Below are positions 7,153 through 9,058 of a DNA stretch of 9,058 nt, piece by piece. Both the position numbers and the translations under genes were made by a program. Where the stretch lies: the NCBI GenBank assembly GCA_028697875.1, contig JAQVEQ010000117.1, positions 1 through 9,058 of the forward strand, written 5' to 3'. How positions within the stretch are numbered: the stretch's first letter is position 1; every line of letters begins with the position of its first letter. The notes under the pieces are model-generated. The model was not told where the DNA came from and made no database searches. It saw only the letters and a program-made list of their open reading frames with translations. This DNA is from Novosphingobium sp. (GTDB lineage Bacteria; Pseudomonadota; Alphaproteobacteria; Sphingomonadales; Sphingomonadaceae).

Positions 7153-8694
7153 TCAGTAAGCCCGCGCGACGTAGATCCGCTCGACCGCGGGAGCGCCGGT
7201 GAAGATGCAGGCGCCGTCGGCCGGGGCCGCATCCATCGGCACGTTACGGATAGTGAGCTTCAACGTCTTCAATTGTTCGACCACCTTGTCGAGCGCTTCG
7301 CCGGCCGGCTTCGACCACTGCACTTCGACCCAGCCGGGGTGCCGTTTGTCCTCACCGAAGAACTCGGCGACTTCGTCCATTGTCGCGATGCCGCGCGTGA
7401 TATTGGCATCGCGGCGTTCGCGCGCTTCGGCGAACAGCGCCTGCTGGATATCCGCGAGCAGCGCCCCGATCCCGGTTGCGCATTCCTCGCGCGAAGGTCC
7501 GGCGAAATCGGGCTTGGCGTTCGCGTTCCACAGCCGGTCGCGGCGCAGCTGGCTGACCTTGCCGTTTTCCATGTCGCGACCGCCGATCTCGAGGATCACC
7601 GGCGCGCCCTTGCGTACCCAGTCCCAGCGCTTGGCCGCGGCCTTGCCCGGCTTGGTGTCGAGCAGGACACGGACGGGTTCGCTCAGTGCGGTCTGCGCCG
7701 CGATCTGTGCGTGCAGCTCGCGGCAGTAGGCGAGCAGGGCTTCGTCCCCTTCGTCGTCGCGCAGCATCGGCAGGATCACGACCTGGAACGGCGCGATGGC
7801 CGGCGGCACGCGCAGCCCGTCGTCGTCGCCATGAGTCATGATGACGCCGCCGATCAGGCGGGTGGAGACGCCCCAGCTGGTGGTGTGGGCATGGCGCTGG
7901 CCGCCTTCGCGGTCCTGGTACTGGATGCCGGCCGCTTCGGCGAAGCTGGTGCCGAGATAGTGCGAAGTGCCCGCCTGCAGGGCCTTGCCGTCCTGCATCA
8001 TCGCCTCGATCGAATAGGTCGCCACGGCACCGGGGAAACGTTCGTTTTCCGGCTTTTCGCCCGCGATCACCGGCATGGCGAGCACGTCTTCGGAGAAGCT
8101 GCGGTACATCTCGAGCGCGCGCAGCGTTTCGACCATCGCACCCTCGCGGTCCTCGTGCGCGGTATGACCTTCCTGCCAGAGGAACTCGCTGGTGCGCAGG
8201 AACATGCGGGTGCGCATTTCCCAACGCACGACATTGGCCCACTGGTTGGTCAGCAGCGGCAGGTCGCGCCAGCTCTGGACCCAGCGGGCCATGGCCGCGC
8301 CGATTACGGTTTCGGAAGTCGGGCGGACGACCAGCGGCTCTTCCAGTTTGGCTTCGGGATCGGGGATCAGCCCTCCCTTGCCGTCCGCGACCAGGCGGTG
8401 ATGGGTGACGACCGCCATTTCCTTGGCGAAGCCTTCGACGTGTTCCGCTTCCTTGGCGAAGTAGGACAGCGGGATGAACAGCGGGAAGTAGCAGTTTTGC
8501 ACGCCTGCGGCCTTGATCCGGTCATCCATCAGGCGCTGGATGCGTTCCCAGATACCGTAGCCCCACGGCTTGATGACCATGCAGCCGCGCACGCCCGATT
8601 CCTCGGCCATGTCGGCCTGGGAGACGACCGCCTGGTACCACTGGGCGAAATCGTCGGCGCGTTTGATCGAAAGGGCGTGGCGAATGGCGGACAC
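7153..8694 (-). CDS. proS: Proline-tRNA ligase, archaeal/eukaryal-like class (ProS type 3)
   Basis: This class II aminoacyl-tRNA synthetase charges tRNA-Pro with proline. The 513-residue product lacks the large editing insertion of the long bacterial form and carries archaeal/eukaryal-type signatures: MVIKPWGYGIWERIQ (39-53), VVRPTSETVIG (122-132), motif 2 RTRMFLRTSEFLWQEGHTAH (161-180), motif 3 region TSWGVSTRLIGGVIMTHGDD (272-291), an anticodon-binding domain (~300-410) and a C-terminal domain ending in the conserved aromatic tail ARAY (Tyr513). The zinc ligands of the C-terminal domain appear degenerate: only one Cys (496) is left in the tail. The start is GTG 8694, after only a weak purine-rich GACGAGA; homology begins right at SAIRHALSIKR, which supports it. 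It leads rnr, with one base between the proS stop and the likely rnr start. Confidence 0.96.
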   Translation of the reverse strand: MSAIRHALSIKRADDFAQWYQAVVSQADMAEESGVRGCMVIKPWGYGIWERIQRLMDDRIKAAGVQNCYFPLFIPLSYFAKEAEHVEGFAKEMAVVTHHRLVADGKGGLIPDPEAKLEEPLVVRPTSETVIGAAMARWVQSWRDLPLLTNQWANVVRWEMRTRMFLRTSEFLWQEGHTAHEDREGAMVETLRALEMYRSFSEDVLAMPVIAGEKPENERFPGAVATYSIEAMMQDGKALQAGTSHYLGTSFAEAAGIQYQDREGGQRHAHTTSWGVSTRLIGGVIMTHGDDDGLRVPPAIAPFQVVILPMLRDDEGDEALLAYCRELHAQIAAQTALSEPVRVLLDTKPGKAAAKRWDWVRKGAPVILEIGGRDMENGKVSQLRRDRLWNANAKPDFAGPSREECATGIGALLADIQQALFAEARERRDANITRGIATMDEVAEFFGEDKRHPGWVEVQWSKPAGEALDKVVEQLKTLKLTIRNVPMDAAPADGACIFTGAPAVERIYVARAY

Positions 8695-8719
8695 GTATAT
8701 CTCGTCTGTCTGAATGGGT

Positions 8720-8737
8720 GGAGCCTATGCCGGCTCC
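8720..8737. repeat. Small inverted repeat upstream of proS
   Basis: GGAGCC (8720-8725) and GGCTCC (8732-8737) form a 6-bp stem with a 6-base loop about 26 bases before the proS GTG. It may be a leader hairpin in the proS mRNA or an operator half-site pair. No function is shown by sequence alone. Confidence 0.3.
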
Positions 8738-8742
8738 ATAAG

Positions 8743-8768
8743 GCAAAACCCGCCCATGTCGAGCGGGT
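8743..8768 (-). terminator. Intrinsic-type terminator after phaR
   Basis: On the minus strand ACCCGC (8768-8763) pairs with GCGGGT (8753-8748) around a 9-base loop, and the stem runs straight into TTTT (8748-8745). This is a GC-rich hairpin with a short U-run, as expected for Rho-independent termination of the phaR transcript before proS. The U-run is short and interrupted, so read-through into proS is possible. Confidence 0.55.
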
Positions 8769-8786
8769 CCGGATAGTGGTTGTAGC

Positions 8787-8834
8787 GGCCGGGCAGATTT
8801 CGCCCGGCCTGGCGGGCAAGCGGCTTACTTGCCC
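8787..8834 (-). repeat. Two strong stem-loops at the 3' end of phaR
   Basis: GGCCGGGC (8787-8794) pairs perfectly with GCCCGGCC (8802-8809) around a 7-base loop. GGGCAAG (8814-8820) pairs perfectly with CTTGCCC (8828-8834) around a 7-base loop that holds the phaR TAA stop codon. Neither has a following U-run, so they are more likely 3'-end protection or Rho-related structure placed before the intrinsic terminator at 8743-8768. Confidence 0.45.
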
Positions 8835-9058
8835 AGCGAGTCGAGCTTCTTCTGCATTTCGGCCATCTGCTCGCGCAGCGAAGCCAGCTCGTCCTTGTCG
8901 TCCGCCACTGCTTCCGCCGCGCCGGCTTCGCCTTTGTCCTGTCCCTTGCCTTCGCCGGCATGAAGGCCGAGGTCGCGGCTTTCAGCATCGCCATGTTGGT
9001 TTCGGCAAGACGGGTGAAGGGATTGGCCGATACGCCGTTCTTGAACGCTTCCTGCAGC
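8825..9058 (-). CDS. phaR: PhaR-like polyhydroxyalkanoate synthesis regulator, C-terminal part, with apparent frameshift
   Basis: PhaR is a DNA-binding repressor that also binds PHA granules and controls storage-polymer synthesis and phasin genes. Only the C-terminal part is in the window; the 5' part lies beyond 9058. Reading on the minus strand from the right edge, one frame gives LQEAFKNGVSANPFTRLAET then NMAMLKAATSAFMP, which matches the end of the PHB-accumulation regulatory domain. After the Pro codon at 8958-8956 the expected acidic linker and terminal coiled coil (GEGKGQDKGEAGAAEAVADD, DELASLREQMAEMQKKLDSL, GK, TAA at 8825-8827) lie in a frame shifted by one base, as if one G were missing from CCGGGC near 8955-8956. 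Without correction the frame runs on to a TAG at 8725 with an arginine-rich, non-homologous tail. Identification as PhaR rather than a phasin rests on the tail style and is moderately sure. Confidence 0.68.
   Translation of the reverse strand, partial: AAGSVQERRIGQSLHPSCRNQHGDAESRDLGLHAGEGKGQDKGEAGAAEAVADDKDELASLREQMAEMQKKLDSLGK
8954..8958 (-). other. Apparent one-base deletion (frameshift) in phaR
   Basis: The minus strand reads CCGGC where CCGGGC would join the two PhaR-like frames without a gap (F-M-P-G-E-G-K). A short G-run is a common site both for slippage mutations and for sequencing error. Confidence 0.6.

Noticed and set aside
4972..7202. Alternative frames within rnr, including + strand 4869-5453, 5460-6044 and 6075-6608
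   Set aside because: Arginine/proline-rich or antisense shadows of the fully conserved RNase R frame.
8725..8824. Uncorrected continuation of the phaR frame to the TAG at 8725
   Set aside because: The added residues are arginine-rich and cross a terminator and hairpins. The expected PhaR tail with its own TAA is found in the neighbouring frame.

Overview
The window reads as a piece of an alphaproteobacterial chromosome, most likely from the Sphingomonadales (Erythrobacteraceae/Sphingomonadaceae type). This is inferred from the roughly 65% GC content, the strong G/C third-position bias, the style of the proteins (Ala/Pro-linked pyruvate dehydrogenase E2, a PhaR-like tail, RNase R) and very tight gene packing. 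The first ~117 bases do not fit: they are about 37% GC, encode an unrelated protein fragment on the + strand, and stop abruptly inside a truncated UDP-glucose dehydrogenase gene. That edge looks like a chimeric join, in the assembly or in the real DNA.

Layout from left to right: (1) 1-117, AT-rich foreign fragment; (2) 118-1089, minus strand, ugd (UDP-glucose 6-dehydrogenase), cut off after the conserved GLTFK motif; (3) 1093-1199, short gap with inverted repeats; (4) 4255 down to 1200, minus strand, a compact operon: pyruvate dehydrogenase E2 (pdhC), a YciA-type acyl-CoA thioesterase, then dihydrolipoyl dehydrogenase (lpdA). The gaps are 1 and 4 bases, and the lpdA ribosome-binding site lies inside the thioesterase gene; (5) 4256-4382, divergent intergenic region; (6) 4383-4835, + strand, a universal stress family protein, converging on (7) rnr (RNase R), minus strand, ending at 4848; (8) proS (proline-tRNA ligase of the archaeal/eukaryal-like class), minus strand, ending one base before the likely TTG start of rnr; (9) 8695-8824, gap with several hairpins including a plausible intrinsic terminator; (10) 8825-9058, minus strand, the C-terminal end of a PhaR-like polyhydroxyalkanoate regulator, with an apparent one-base frameshift.

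Functionally, E2 and E3 of pyruvate dehydrogenase are made together with a thioesterase that may drain acyl-CoA. ProS and RNase R form a translation/RNA-turnover pair. PhaR and Ugd belong to carbon storage and to surface polysaccharide precursor supply. This is mostly ordinary core-genome content. I found no mobile element, CRISPR array, tRNA or rRNA, and no convincing new multi-gene system. The points worth a second look are the composition break at ~118, the phaR frameshift, the thioesterase inside the PDH operon and the unusual rnr start.
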